Origin: Aliarcobacter sp.
GTDB lineage: Bacteria > Campylobacterota > Campylobacteria > Campylobacterales > Arcobacteraceae
Assembly: GCA_028688995.1 (NCBI GenBank)
Contig: JAQTXB010000015.1
Coordinates: 1-64,000, forward strand
Direction: 5' to 3'
Length of the DNA stretch: 64,000 nucleotides
Below the pieces are notes generated by a model. The model did no database searches and was not told where the DNA came from. It saw only the letters and a list, made by a program, of their open reading frames with translations. Positions 1 through 7,855 of this stretch are shown here, piece after piece; position 1 is the first letter of the stretch; the number at the start of each line of letters is the position of its first letter. Both the position numbers and the translations under genes were made by a program.

Positions 1-21
1 AAATAAAGGATTTACTAAACA

Positions 22-180
22 TTGGAAACAAATATCTCAAAACTTCTACAGTTGGAACACAACTGTAGAAATTGTGAAAGTTTAAAAGAACTTTATTATC
101 AAGTAGTTAATGAAACAAGAAGTTTAGATAACTATGAATTAGATTTAAAAAGTAAAAAAGTTGGAGTTTTAGTATCATAA
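22..180 (+). CDS. possible small ORF or gene remnant
   Basis: A 52-codon reading frame opens at TTG and runs to TAA. An AAGGA lies 11 bases before the TTG. In the same frame there are stops at 4-6 and 16-18, so it cannot be the in-frame tail of a longer gene entering the window. It contains a C-x2-C pair (CRNC) and a charged, helical C-terminus. I do not recognise it. It may be a short real gene, or the tail of a frameshifted gene, since another frame is open over the first 90 bases. Confidence 0.2.
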   Translation: METNISKLLQLEHNCRNCESLKELYYQVVNETRSLDNYELDLKSKKVGVLVS

Positions 181-429
181 GGCGAGGCCTCAAATCTACC
201 TAAATTTTCAACATCGTAATAAGTGCTATAAAAATTATCTATTATTCTTATATAGTTTAATTAGAAAAGATTAGTTAAACAGTATATTTTATTTCCCAAT
301 TTATTTATTCTGAATATTGAATTAACATTTAATATAAGAATCAATAAGCCACTATTAGAACACTAATAATAAATACAATTTCTAAATGCTAGTTAGTTAA
401 ATATTATCATTATTTTAAAAAGGAAAAAA

Positions 430-1107
430 ATGAGAATAAATAATATTAAAAGTAATTTACAATTTTATTTAATGACAACGGGAAAAACAATAAAAGACTT
501 GAAAGTGGAAGTAATATTAATATTTTGTATAAAGTTAATTCATGAATATATTCAAAGTGAAGATGATAAATTGGACTTTGGCTATAGTTGTTATATGACT
601 AAGGAAGAACAGAATTTACTTTATATAAAAATAAAAGAACTAGAAAATCATCTACTAAAACAGATATTTACGATAGAAGAAATATATAGAATTATCAATG
701 ATAAGAGCTCAAAAGAAAGTTTAATCAAAGCAATAGTAATGGAACCTAGATTATATTTTTATGATATTTTAGTTAAAAGATTTATTAGTAAAATGAATCT
801 ATTTTCTGACAATGGCACAAAATATTATATACCTGAGTTATTGGCATTATATTTAATTATTGATATAAAAGAAAAAGGTTACAGTTTTAAAGAATTTAGA
901 TTTATTGAAGATTTTGATTTTTTTAGTTTAATTGAAATATATAACAAAATTAATATTCAAATAAAAAGAACAAATCACATCAAATTAAATACTCCCTTGA
1001 TTAATCAAACAACTATAAATCAAATGCAACATCTATCATTATATTTAATTAACGTACTAGAAGAAGCAAAATACATTAATAAAAAGAAATTATCGCCTTC
1101 TTTTTAA
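430..1107 (+). CDS. hypothetical protein, possible island cargo
   Basis: This 225-aa protein is rich in Ile, Lys and Asn and shows no motif I recognise. It has no signal peptide and no clear membrane segment, and looks like a mainly helical cytoplasmic protein. The start is ATG with an AAAAGGAAAA ribosome site. The stop lies 9 bases before the left end of the IS element, so the gene is probably complete, but its downstream neighbour was replaced by the IS. The 250 bases before it hold no gene I can see. With the broken integrase on the other side of the IS, it is best regarded as cargo of a degraded integrative element. This is inference from position; its function is unknown. Confidence 0.55.
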   Translation: MRINNIKSNLQFYLMTTGKTIKDLKVEVILIFCIKLIHEYIQSEDDKLDFGYSCYMTKEEQNLLYIKIKELENHLLKQIFTIEEIYRIINDKSSKESLIKAIVMEPRLYFYDILVKRFISKMNLFSDNGTKYYIPELLALYLIIDIKEKGYSFKEFRFIEDFDFFSLIEIYNKINIQIKRTNHIKLNTPLINQTTINQMQHLSLYLINVLEEAKYINKKKLSPSF

Positions 1108-1115
1108 TTAAAGAG

Positions 1116-1131
1116 TTGGAATGACCCCGAA
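1116..1131 (+). repeat. left terminal inverted repeat of the IS3-family element
   Basis: The 16 bases TTGGAATGACCCCGAA are the exact reverse complement of 2391-2406. The similarity continues imperfectly inward: AATATAGACA here against AGTAGTAGACAC from the right end. Confidence 0.9.
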
Positions 1132-1206
1132 AATATAGACATAAATTAATTCAGTTAATTAATATAGCAATTTAGAGAAAATTGTAAATAATTGAAGGAA
1201 TTAAAA

Positions 1207-1491
1207 ATGGGAAGAAGAGAATATAGTGAAGAGTTTAGAAGGGATGCTGTAAAACAAGTTGTTGAGAATGGATATGGAATAGTTGAAACAGCTGAGAGAT
1301 TAGGAGTACATCATGATTCTTTGAGAAATTGGATAAAAAAATATCAATCTCCTGAAGCAGAAGTAGAAACAAAAAAATCTCAAGATGCAGCAGCTGAAAT
1401 TAAAAGATTACAAAAAGAATTAAAAAGAGTTACAGAAGAACGAGATATATTAAAAAAGGCCGCAGCGTACTTTGCAAGCAACCCAAATTAA
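1207..1491 (+). CDS. IS3-family transposase OrfA (helix-turn-helix subunit)
   Basis: OrfA is the DNA-binding part of the transposase: an N-terminal HTH_Tnp_1 type helix-turn-helix (roughly residues 5-50, with RREYSEEFRRDAV and a later SLRNWIKKY), then a leucine-zipper-like coiled coil (about 60-88). I chose ATG 1207 because GAAGGA sits at good spacing before it; a TTG at 1192 would add five residues. Near the end, AAAAAAG at 1452-1458 is in phase as A-AAA-AAG, the classic IS3 slippery heptamer. A -1 shift there reads through into orfB and makes the OrfAB fusion that is the active transposase in this family. Confidence 0.92.
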   Translation: MGRREYSEEFRRDAVKQVVENGYGIVETAERLGVHHDSLRNWIKKYQSPEAEVETKKSQDAAAEIKRLQKELKRVTEERDILKKAAAYFASNPN

Positions 1492-1508
1492 AGTACGCAT
1501 TTATTAAA

Positions 1509-2375
1509 GTGCATGAAATACAGTACACAATAAGAAGAATGTGTACTGTACTAAAAGTTCATCCAAGTGGGTATTACAAATGGTTAAAACAACCAATTTC
1601 AAATCTAGAAGAAGAGAATAACAAACTATTAGAACATATTAAATCTGCATATAAAGAATCAAATGGGATATATGGATATAGAAATATTCATAAGGACTTA
1701 AAAGCTTCAAATATTCATGTAAATAAAAAAAGAGTTGCAAGACTTATGAGAGAAGCGAAACTTTGTGGAATAGGAAATTATAAAAGAAAACCAAAGTATA
1801 AAGCTGGTTTAATTCATAAAGCTCATCCAAATCATTTAAAACAATGTTTTATATCACAAACACCAAATGAATCATGGGTAAGTGATATAACTTATATAAG
1901 AACTCATGAAGGATGGATATATCTTGCAATTATCTTAGATTTATTTTCAAGGAAAATTATAGGCTGGTCAACAAGTCATAGAATTACAACAGATTTAATA
2001 ATCCAAGCATTAAAAAATACTAAATATAGAATTCCAAAAGATGGAGTAATTCTACATTCAGATCAAGGAAGCCAATATAGCTCATATGAATATAAAACTT
2101 TTTTTAAACATCATAATATCACACCAAGTATGAGTAGAAGAGGAAATTGTTATGATAATGCAGTTGCAGAAAGTTTTTTTAAAACATTAAAAAAAGAGTT
2201 AGTAAGAAAAACCATTTTTAGAACAAGAGAAGAAGCAAGAGATAAAATATTTGAATATATTGAGATGTTTTATAATTCAAAAAGAAGACATAGTTATTTA
2301 GGTTTTATAAGTCCAAATGAATTTGAGAAAAGGTACAATGAAAATGTTACTCAACCTGAGGTGTTAACTGAATAA
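1509..2375 (+). CDS. IS3-family transposase OrfB (DDE integrase catalytic part)
   Basis: The 288-aa frame has the HTH_21 linker (SNGIYGYRNIHKDL) and an rve-type DDE catalytic core. The three acidic residues are visible: Asp in WVSDITYI, Asp in HSDQGSQY, and Glu in the CYDNAVAESFF block. It is in the -1 frame relative to OrfA and has no strong start of its own. The annotated start may not be used; translation probably comes from frameshifting at 1452-1458, after which the joined frame runs without a stop from orfA. It appears full length and undamaged. Confidence 0.93.
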   Translation: MHEIQYTIRRMCTVLKVHPSGYYKWLKQPISNLEEENNKLLEHIKSAYKESNGIYGYRNIHKDLKASNIHVNKKRVARLMREAKLCGIGNYKRKPKYKAGLIHKAHPNHLKQCFISQTPNESWVSDITYIRTHEGWIYLAIILDLFSRKIIGWSTSHRITTDLIIQALKNTKYRIPKDGVILHSDQGSQYSSYEYKTFFKHHNITPSMSRRGNCYDNAVAESFFKTLKKELVRKTIFRTREEARDKIFEYIEMFYNSKRRHSYLGFISPNEFEKRYNENVTQPEVLTE

Positions 2376-2386
2376 GAAAGTGTCTA

Positions 2387-2959
2387 CTACTTCGGGGTCA
2401 TTCCAATTTTTAGATTATATTCTTTTATATAATGGTTATAAATGGCTTTAAATAATTCTATTATACCATTTACAGTTTGTGGAGATTTTGCTTCAGTAAT
2501 TAAATTTCTTTTTTCTTGTATGTTTATTGGATATTTTAGTGTTCCATCAATTAGATTTTGTCTAAAATCTAAGATGTCTTTTTTTGTAATTGAATCAATA
2601 TTTTTATTTCCAAAAAAAGGGTTTATATGATTCTCAAATTTTGATATTTGTTTTTCAGAAGTTTTTTTATCTTTGAAATAAAGATTAGCTATATTTTCTA
2701 AATTAATGAATTCTTTTTTTTTCTTTTTAGCAACAATGGAAATATCTTCTCCATGCTTCATTTTATTAATTTGTTCATTTCTAAGATTTACAGCATTTAT
2801 TTCTCTTATACCCTCTGAATATTTTCCAACATTTACCCATTTCTTTTTAGGATTACCATTCTTATCTAAATCATTAATATCTTTATATGTAAAATAGAAA
2901 ACTTTATCTCCATTTTCTAATTCATTATAATAGATACCTAATTTTTTTGTCTTATTCAT
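2387..2959 (-). pseudogene. tyrosine recombinase/integrase, C-terminal catalytic domain lost to IS insertion
   Basis: About 184 residues are native; the last few (GMTPK) are read from the IS inverted repeat. The N-terminus has the compact arm-type DNA-binding fold common in Campylobacterota integrases (LGIYYNELENG, then KKWVNVGKYSEGI), followed by a SAM-like core-binding domain (roughly residues 90-184, with FENHINPFFGNK and SPQTVNGIIELF). The catalytic R...HxxR...Y residues would lie beyond the break and are absent. No remnant of that domain appears on the other side of the IS, so the insertion was accompanied by a deletion. The gene starts about 130 bp from a copy of the tmRNA 3' end, the likely attachment site. 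Confidence 0.88.
2391..2406 (-). repeat. right terminal inverted repeat of the IS3-family element
   Basis: TTCGGGGTCATTCCAA is the perfect 16-base inverted partner of 1116-1131. It also encodes the last foreign residues (GMTPK) now attached to the truncated integrase read on the minus strand. Confidence 0.9.
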
Positions 2960-3085
2960 TTCTACCCTAAGAATAAAAAACTATGAATAATCATACAAAA
3001 GTTAAGGAAATAATAAACTTAAAAAAGAGGCTTTTGATGGGTATTTTAGGGAACTTTGAATAACTTTAAGGAAGTATAAAAAAGT

Positions 3086-3101
3086 ATTAGTGGAGATGTG
3101 C
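3086..3101 (+). repeat. att-like copy of the tmRNA 3' end
   Basis: ATTAGTGGAGATGTGC matches ATTGGTGGAGATGTGC at 4702-4717, the tmRNA 3' terminus, at 15 of 16 bases. It lies between the truncated integrase (start codon 2959) and the flavin reductase. Integrases of islands commonly recombine into tRNA or tmRNA 3' ends and leave such direct repeats. The similarity stops sharply on the inward side. Confidence 0.6.
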
Positions 3102-3204
3102 TTCATCTAAACTTATTCTAAAGTACTTATTTTAGGACTTCAATTCGCAGTCCTAAAATGAATACCGTAATAATTACCGTAAAAATCTATCTATTATTTT
3201 TTAA

Positions 3205-3777
3205 TTAATCTTTTCCAGGTCCATGATTAAATTTTCTACCTTTACCAATAGCATAGAATTGACCACCAGCTACATAATGTACAGTACGTAATTCATCAGG
3301 TGCTTCGTCAAAAATCCAATGTCCATTACGAAATACTCGGTCATCACTCCAAGCACCAACAATTTCACCCATAAACAAATCATGTTCTTGTTCATTTTGA
3401 GCATTTGGAATAACTTTACATATTAACCAACCAGCACAACCTTCAACTAAAGGTAAATCAAAACCTTCTTGATAAAAGAATGAAAAGTAATCATTCTTAT
3501 TTGGCATATTAGAATAACTGTGTTCACCAGCATATAAAACAGCTTCCATCTGGCTTACAACAGGAATATGAACAACATAATAACCACTTTTTTCTACAAG
3601 CTGACGAGTATAAGCTTGCTTACCAATAAATGCCATCACTTTTGTATTACCTACAAGTCCAACCCAAGCTGCTGCCATGACATTTTTTATACCATCATGT
3701 TTTGCAGAAATCATAGTCGTAGGACCTACTTGTAATAAACGATAGGCTTTGTTTAAATCAATAGGCTGTATAGCCAT
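3205..3777 (-). CDS. flavin reductase-like FMN-binding protein
   Basis: This 190-aa cytoplasmic protein fits the flavin reductase-like (DIM6/NTAB, split-barrel FMN-binding) family. It begins with a substrate/cofactor strand region (YRLLQVGPTTMISAKHDG), then the conserved ANVMAAAWVG-like segment and a central EGCAGWLICKV strand. Members bind FMN and reduce flavins or act as partner reductases for monooxygenases; the exact partner here is unknown. It lies between the two tmRNA-end repeats, so it may be cargo of an integrated segment, though it could equally be an older chromosomal gene. The start ATG has AAAAGGAAAAG before it. Confidence 0.8.
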   Translation of the reverse strand: MAIQPIDLNKAYRLLQVGPTTMISAKHDGIKNVMAAAWVGLVGNTKVMAFIGKQAYTRQLVEKSGYYVVHIPVVSQMEAVLYAGEHSYSNMPNKNDYFSFFYQEGFDLPLVEGCAGWLICKVIPNAQNEQEHDLFMGEIVGAWSDDRVFRNGHWIFDEAPDELRTVHYVAGGQFYAIGKGRKFNHGPGKD

Positions 3778-3940
3778 AATCTTTTCCTTTTTTTATAATC
3801 TTTGTATATATCGAAATTTTAGCTAAAATATATTTTCATAACAAGAACTTACCAAAAGGTAATATACTATAAGAAATAGAATGATAAAAAAATTAAGTTA
3901 AACCTTGAAGAAAAAATTGATAAACGTTCTTGCTGAAACT

Positions 3941-4489
3941 TTATAAGAGAGCTTGAATATATTCACTTCTTTTTGGATTTTCACTTGCTAGTAAATCTTC
4001 TTGCCATTTAACAGGCATCAAACCTTTTTGTCTAAGATAGATATTTGCTAACATTCTACTCCATCTACCATTTCCATTTTGAAAAGGGTGGATTTGAACT
4101 GCTCTGTGATGCAATCTTGAAGCTATTTCATAAACATCAAAAGATTTATTTTTATCCCAAAATAAAAAGTCATCACTTAGTTTTTTTAATTCCATTGGAA
4201 CAAGATATGCTTTTATCCCAATTGATAATTCAATTTGTCTTGGTTTTCCAGCCCAATTCCAAACATTTGCAAACATCTCAATATGAAGTTTTAAAAACCA
4301 ATCATAAGTAAAAGGAGCTTCTTTTTTTGTTGGAATGGCTGATAAATATTTGATTGTTGCATCTGCAATATTCTCAGCTTCCTTTACATATATCTCTTTT
4401 AAAGTATAAGATTTATTTTTTGGAAATTTTAATCCTGATGTATCATCAAGTGGTGTTGCATCGTCTATTGGTTTTATGCTATCAATCAT
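3941..4489 (-). CDS. Fic-domain protein, mobile mystery protein B type
   Basis: The 182-aa protein has a complete Fic motif at residues 134-142 (HPFQNGNGR), which binds the nucleotide and catalyses AMP transfer in active Fic enzymes. The N-terminal DDATPLDD and the WNWAGKPR segment match the small Fic family known as mobile mystery protein B, usually paired with a DNA-binding mobile mystery protein A on mobile elements. No A partner is seen upstream, where only about 12 in-frame codons precede a stop. The C-terminus (SEYIQALL) seems shorter than usual, so a late truncation is possible. Location beside tmRNA supports island cargo. Whether it still modifies a target is unknown. Confidence 0.82.
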   Translation of the reverse strand: MIDSIKPIDDATPLDDTSGLKFPKNKSYTLKEIYVKEAENIADATIKYLSAIPTKKEAPFTYDWFLKLHIEMFANVWNWAGKPRQIELSIGIKAYLVPMELKKLSDDFLFWDKNKSFDVYEIASRLHHRAVQIHPFQNGNGRWSRMLANIYLRQKGLMPVKWQEDLLASENPKRSEYIQALL

Positions 4490-4660
4490 TTATGCAACCC
4501 ACAATCTATTTTTATATTGTCCTTGTCTTATTTAATAAAAAGTATAGAATATATAAAAATAAATATTAGAAATAAATCTAATTATGTATACAGATTATAA
4601 GTTGTATAATTGATTAAATTTAATGAGCCACATTTGTGTGCCACAGAACGAACAAAGTGG

Positions 4661-4684
4661 AAAAAAAGCCCATTTTTAGGGGCT
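4661..4684 (-). terminator. rho-independent terminator of tmRNA
   Basis: On the minus strand, AGCCC-CTAAAAAT-GGGCT is followed by seven T. It begins about 20 nt after the tmRNA 3' end. Confidence 0.8.
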
Positions 4685-4701
4685 GTATTTTAAGAAAATT
4701 C

Positions 4702-4717
4702 ATTGGTGGAGATGTGC
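4702..4717 (+). repeat. tmRNA 3' end, putative attachment-site core
   Basis: ATTGGTGGAGATGTGC covers the CCA end and the 3' acceptor strand of tmRNA; the partner copy is at 3086-3101 with one mismatch. The repeats bracket about 1.6 kb holding the Fic and flavin reductase genes. Confidence 0.6.
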
Positions 4718-5099
4718 GGGATCGAACCGCAGTCTTAAAACAGCTTATATTAGCGTCTACATGTTTAGCAGAGTTGAAAAATTTCACTTAATGACAACTC
4801 AACTCCCGAAGCAATCAAAAAGCTAAGATTTGGAATTTCTTTTTGAAGTTCAATCAATCCCTCAAAAATAATCTATCTAGGGTGAACCAGCGATAATCTA
4901 CATAGATAGAATCTGTAGTGCCAGCCTCCGAGACTCAAGCCGTTAGGCGAGTCAATAAGTTGTTAAACTTACGCAGCTTTTGCGTAAGCTGGAGCGTAAT
5001 TTGTATTGTTTGCGTCTAAAAAAAATGAACCGCGTAACGGCATGTTCAGGCCGACATGCAACTAATACTCACTGCTCTAATCGATACCAAGTCATCCCC
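4704..5099 (-). ncRNA. ssrA: transfer-messenger RNA (tmRNA)
   Basis: This one-piece tmRNA rescues stalled ribosomes by adding a degradation tag. On the minus strand it starts GGGGATG and ends CATCTCCACCA; these pair as a seven-base acceptor stem with one G-U, and the CCA is encoded. A T-arm with GGTTCGATCC is next to the 3' end. The resume reading frame is at 4969-5013 and encodes ANNTNYAPAYAKAA followed by TAA. The hydrophobic-alanine end is what ClpXP-type proteases recognise, and clpP is nearby at 11.4 kb. Length of 396 nt is typical. The 3' end seems to serve as an integration site. Confidence 0.95.
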
Positions 5100-5213
5100 A
5101 TAACTTAAAAACGAAGTTTACAAAATATATTATTAAAAGGATGTTAATGTAATCAAATTGTTATTAAATAGTAAATTGAATTTAGTTTCATTCGTTCTTA
5201 TACTTTAAAACTG

Positions 5214-5219
5214 TATAAT
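5214..5219 (+). promoter_or_regulatory. sigma70-type -10 box for the polyamine operon
   Basis: TATAAT lies 30 bases before the ATG at 5249, with a T-rich stretch upstream rather than a clear -35, as is usual in Campylobacterota. The CGGAG ribosome site follows. Confidence 0.6.
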
Positions 5220-5248
5220 GGTTACATAAAAATATATCGGAGTGAATA

Positions 5249-6442
5249 ATGAGTAAAAAAGGTATTTTAATTATCGGAGCAGGTGGAGTTAGTCGAGTAG
5301 CCACTGTTAAATGTGCAATGAACATCGACACTTTTGAAAAGATTACATTGGCATCAAGAACAGTTTCAAAATGTGAATCTATTGCTGCTGATATTTTAAA
5401 AAATCAAGGAGTACAAATTGATGTAGCTTCTGTTGATGCTGATAATGTAGATGAATTAGCAAAATTAATTCAAAAAGTAAATCCAAAATTAGTACTAAAT
5501 GTAGCGTTACCTTATCAAGATTTAACAATTATGGACGCTTGTACAAAATGTGGAGTTGATTATGTAGATACTGCAAACTACGAACATCCTGATGAAGCAA
5601 AATTTGAATATAAATTACAATGGGCAAGAAATGACCAATTCAAAGAAGCTGGAATCATGGGATTATTAGGTTCAGGTTTTGACCCAGGTGTAACTGGAGT
5701 ATTTTGTGCTTATGCTCAACAAAATCTTTTTGATGAAATTCACACTATAGATATTATGGATTGTAATGCTGGTGACCATGGTTATAAATTTGCTACAAAC
5801 TTTAATCCAGAAATTAACCTAAGAGAAGTATCTGCAAATGGTAGATATTGGGAAAATGGACAATGGATTGAAACTACACCTTTAGAAATTAGAGTTGACC
5901 ATGATTATCCAGAAGTTGGTGTAAAAGCTTCTTATCTTTTATACCATGAAGAGTTAGAATCATTAGTTAAAAATATCAAAGGTTTAAAAAGAATTAGATT
6001 CTTTATGACATTTGGAGATGCTTATATTCAACATATGAATTGTTTACAAAATGTTGGAATGTTAGGAATTGAGCCAGTTATGCATAAAGGTGTAATGATT
6101 ACTCCAATCGAATTTTTAACTACTCTTTTACCAGATCCTGCAAGCCTTGGGCCAAGAACTGTTGGAAAAACAAATATTGGTTGTATCATTGAAGGTATCA
6201 AAGATGGAAAAGCAAAAAAAGTTTACATCTATAATATTTGTGATCACCAAGAGTGTTATAAAGAAACAGGAGCACAAGCTGTAAGTTATACTACAGGAGT
6301 TCCTGCAATGATTGGTTCTAAATTACTTTACAAAGGTATTTGGAAAAATCAAGGGGTATTTAATATCGAAGAGTTTGATGCAAAACCATTTATGGATGAG
6401 TTAATGACTCAAGGATTACCTTGGAAAATATTAGAATTATAA
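5249..6442 (+). CDS. carboxynorspermidine/carboxyspermidine dehydrogenase
   Basis: This 397-aa protein belongs to the saccharopine dehydrogenase family and is the NADPH-dependent enzyme that joins aspartate semialdehyde to a diamine to give carboxynorspermidine or carboxyspermidine. The N-terminal Rossmann motif is clear (ILIIGAGGVSRVA, residues 5-17). The conserved YVDTANYEHPDEA and LLGSGFDPGVTGVFCAYA segments are also present. The decarboxylase that completes the pathway is two genes downstream, which supports the assignment over true lysine-pathway saccharopine enzymes. It is the first gene of a probable five-gene run; the following hairpin may attenuate downstream expression. Which triamine is made cannot be told from the sequence. 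Confidence 0.92.
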   Translation: MSKKGILIIGAGGVSRVATVKCAMNIDTFEKITLASRTVSKCESIAADILKNQGVQIDVASVDADNVDELAKLIQKVNPKLVLNVALPYQDLTIMDACTKCGVDYVDTANYEHPDEAKFEYKLQWARNDQFKEAGIMGLLGSGFDPGVTGVFCAYAQQNLFDEIHTIDIMDCNAGDHGYKFATNFNPEINLREVSANGRYWENGQWIETTPLEIRVDHDYPEVGVKASYLLYHEELESLVKNIKGLKRIRFFMTFGDAYIQHMNCLQNVGMLGIEPVMHKGVMITPIEFLTTLLPDPASLGPRTVGKTNIGCIIEGIKDGKAKKVYIYNICDHQECYKETGAQAVSYTTGVPAMIGSKLLYKGIWKNQGVFNIEEFDAKPFMDELMTQGLPWKILEL

Positions 6443-6469
6443 ATTAATTCTTTTTTTCCATACTCAGCG

Positions 6470-6494
6470 GTGAAGATTAAATTTCAATCTTCAC
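6470..6494 (+). other. intergenic RNA hairpin, possible attenuator
   Basis: GTGAAGATT-AAATTTC-AATCTTCAC is a perfect 9-bp stem between the dehydrogenase and rubredoxin genes. No T run follows, so it is more likely a processing or stability element than a terminator. Confidence 0.45.
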
Positions 6495-6544
6495 ATTGAT
6501 TATGAAAAAAATCTCTTAATTTAAACAATAATAAGGAGTTTAGT

Positions 6545-6709
6545 ATGCAAAAATACATTTGTACAGCCTGTGATTATATTTATGATCCAGCAATAGGTGA
6601 TCCTGATTCAGGAATTGAGGCAGGAACTGCATTTGAAGATTTACCCCAAGATTGGTCTTGTCCAGATTGTGGAGTAGGGAAAGAAGATTTTGAGCCATAT
6701 GAAGACTAA
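6545..6709 (+). CDS. rubredoxin
   Basis: This 54-aa protein has two CxxC knuckles (CTAC near residue 6 and CPDC near 39) that bind a single Fe in a tetrahedral Cys4 site. The aromatic core ([15 protein letters not shown]) is typical of rubredoxins. It is a small cytoplasmic one-electron carrier, used in peroxide/superoxide reduction and other redox steps. The start is ATG with AAGGAG upstream. Its last codons overlap the start of the decarboxylase gene by 11 bases, so the two are translationally linked. No obvious redox partner lies in this operon, so the reason for its place between two polyamine genes is unknown. Confidence 0.93.
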   Translation: MQKYICTACDYIYDPAIGDPDSGIEAGTAFEDLPQDWSCPDCGVGKEDFEPYED

Positions 6710-7847
6710 TAATATAATAGTTGATAGCTTTGATAAGCTTCCAAGCCCAAGTTTTGTTTGTGAAGAGAAACTTTTAGAAAAAAATTTAAAACTTTTAAAA
6801 AAAGTTCAAGATGAAGCCGATGTAAATATTCTTTTAGCACTAAAAGGTTTTGCAATGTGGTCAACTTTTGATTTATGCAAAAAATATCTAAAAGGATGTT
6901 GTGCATCAGGACTTCACGAAGCAATCTTAGCAAAAGAAGAGTTTGGTGGAGAAGTTCATACTTATTCTGCTGCTTTTAAAGATGATGAGATTGATGAGAT
7001 TATCTCACTATCAAATCATGTGGTTTTTAACTCTTTTAATCAATTAAAAAGATATAAAGATAAAGCTTATGGAAAAACATCATTAGGAATTAGATTAAAT
7101 CCTGAATACTCATCTGTTGAAGTCGATTTATATAATCCTTGTGCTCCATTTTCAAGAATGGGAACAACAAAAGCAAATTTTGATGAGTCGCAATTAGAGT
7201 TTTTAGATGGTTTTCATTTTCATGCTCTTTGTGAACAAAATGTTGATGCTCTTGAGGGTGCATTAGGTGCTTTTGAAGAGAAATTTTCTCAATATTTTGA
7301 CAAGTTAAAATGGGTAAATTTTGGTGGTGGACATCATATTACAAGAGTTGATTATGATGTTGAGGGTTTAATCAAACTTTTAAAAGATTTTAAATCAAGA
7401 TACCCACACTTAGAAGTTTATTTAGAACCAGGTGAAGCTATTGGTTGGCAAACTGGTTATTTAGTGGGAACAGTTCTTGATATAATAAATAATGGTATGG
7501 ATTTAGTAATTTTAGATACTTCAGCAGAAGCTCATATGCCAGATACTCTTGCTATGCCATATCGAGCAATGATAAGAAACTCAGGCCTTGCAGGTGAAAA
7601 GAAGTATACTTATAGATTAGGTGGAAATACTTGTTTATCAGGAGATATAATTGGAGATTATTCTTTTGATGAACCTTTAAAAGTAGGGGATAAAATCATT
7701 TTTGAAGATATGATTCATTATACAATGGTAAAAACAACAACGTTTAATGGAATAAAGCTACCATCAATTGTGATAAAACATGATGAAAATAGTTATCAAA
7801 TTGTAAAGAATTTTGGTTATAATGATTACAAAATGAGACTTTCATAG
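6699..7847 (+). CDS. nspC: carboxynorspermidine/carboxyspermidine decarboxylase
   Basis: This is a PLP enzyme of the alanine racemase-fold (group IV) decarboxylases that removes the carboxyl group to give norspermidine or spermidine. The PLP lysine is in [12 protein letters not shown]. The [20 protein letters not shown] and LEPGEAIGW segments are family hallmarks, and the C-terminal substrate/PLP segment includes [11 protein letters not shown] chose ATG 6699, which overlaps the rubredoxin stop, rather than a TTG at 6690; the protein is then about 382 aa. It pairs with the dehydrogenase at 5249. Confidence 0.93.
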   Translation: MKTNNIIVDSFDKLPSPSFVCEEKLLEKNLKLLKKVQDEADVNILLALKGFAMWSTFDLCKKYLKGCCASGLHEAILAKEEFGGEVHTYSAAFKDDEIDEIISLSNHVVFNSFNQLKRYKDKAYGKTSLGIRLNPEYSSVEVDLYNPCAPFSRMGTTKANFDESQLEFLDGFHFHALCEQNVDALEGALGAFEEKFSQYFDKLKWVNFGGGHHITRVDYDVEGLIKLLKDFKSRYPHLEVYLEPGEAIGWQTGYLVGTVLDIINNGMDLVILDTSAEAHMPDTLAMPYRAMIRNSGLAGEKKYTYRLGGNTCLSGDIIGDYSFDEPLKVGDKIIFEDMIHYTMVKTTTFNGIKLPSIVIKHDENSYQIVKNFGYNDYKMRLS

Positions 7848-7855
7848 GAGATTAA

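Larger units (their letters stand above)
1117..2405 (+). mobile_element. IS3-family insertion sequence, apparently intact
   Basis: The element is about 1.29 kb with imperfect terminal inverted repeats starting TGGAATGACCCCGAA, and it carries overlapping orfA/orfB transposase frames in the arrangement typical of the IS3 family. The DDE residues of orfB are present and both frames are open, so it could be active. The bases next to the two ends do not form a 3-5 bp target duplication (AGT on the left, ATT on the right). That suggests a deletion or recombination next to the element after insertion. It ends inside the integrase gene, which it truncates. Confidence 0.9.

Noticed and set aside
1..90. 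Possible transposase fragment in frame 2
   Set aside because: About 28 codons without a recognisable motif; too short to name.
5100..5213. Promoter of tmRNA upstream of its 5' end
   Set aside because: Several AT-rich -10 candidates exist on the minus strand, none clearly placed relative to the mature 5' end, so I did not annotate one.
6690..6698. TTG 6690 as the start of nspC
   Set aside because: It would extend the overlap with rubredoxin for three extra residues; ATG 6699 is a better start with normal N-terminus.
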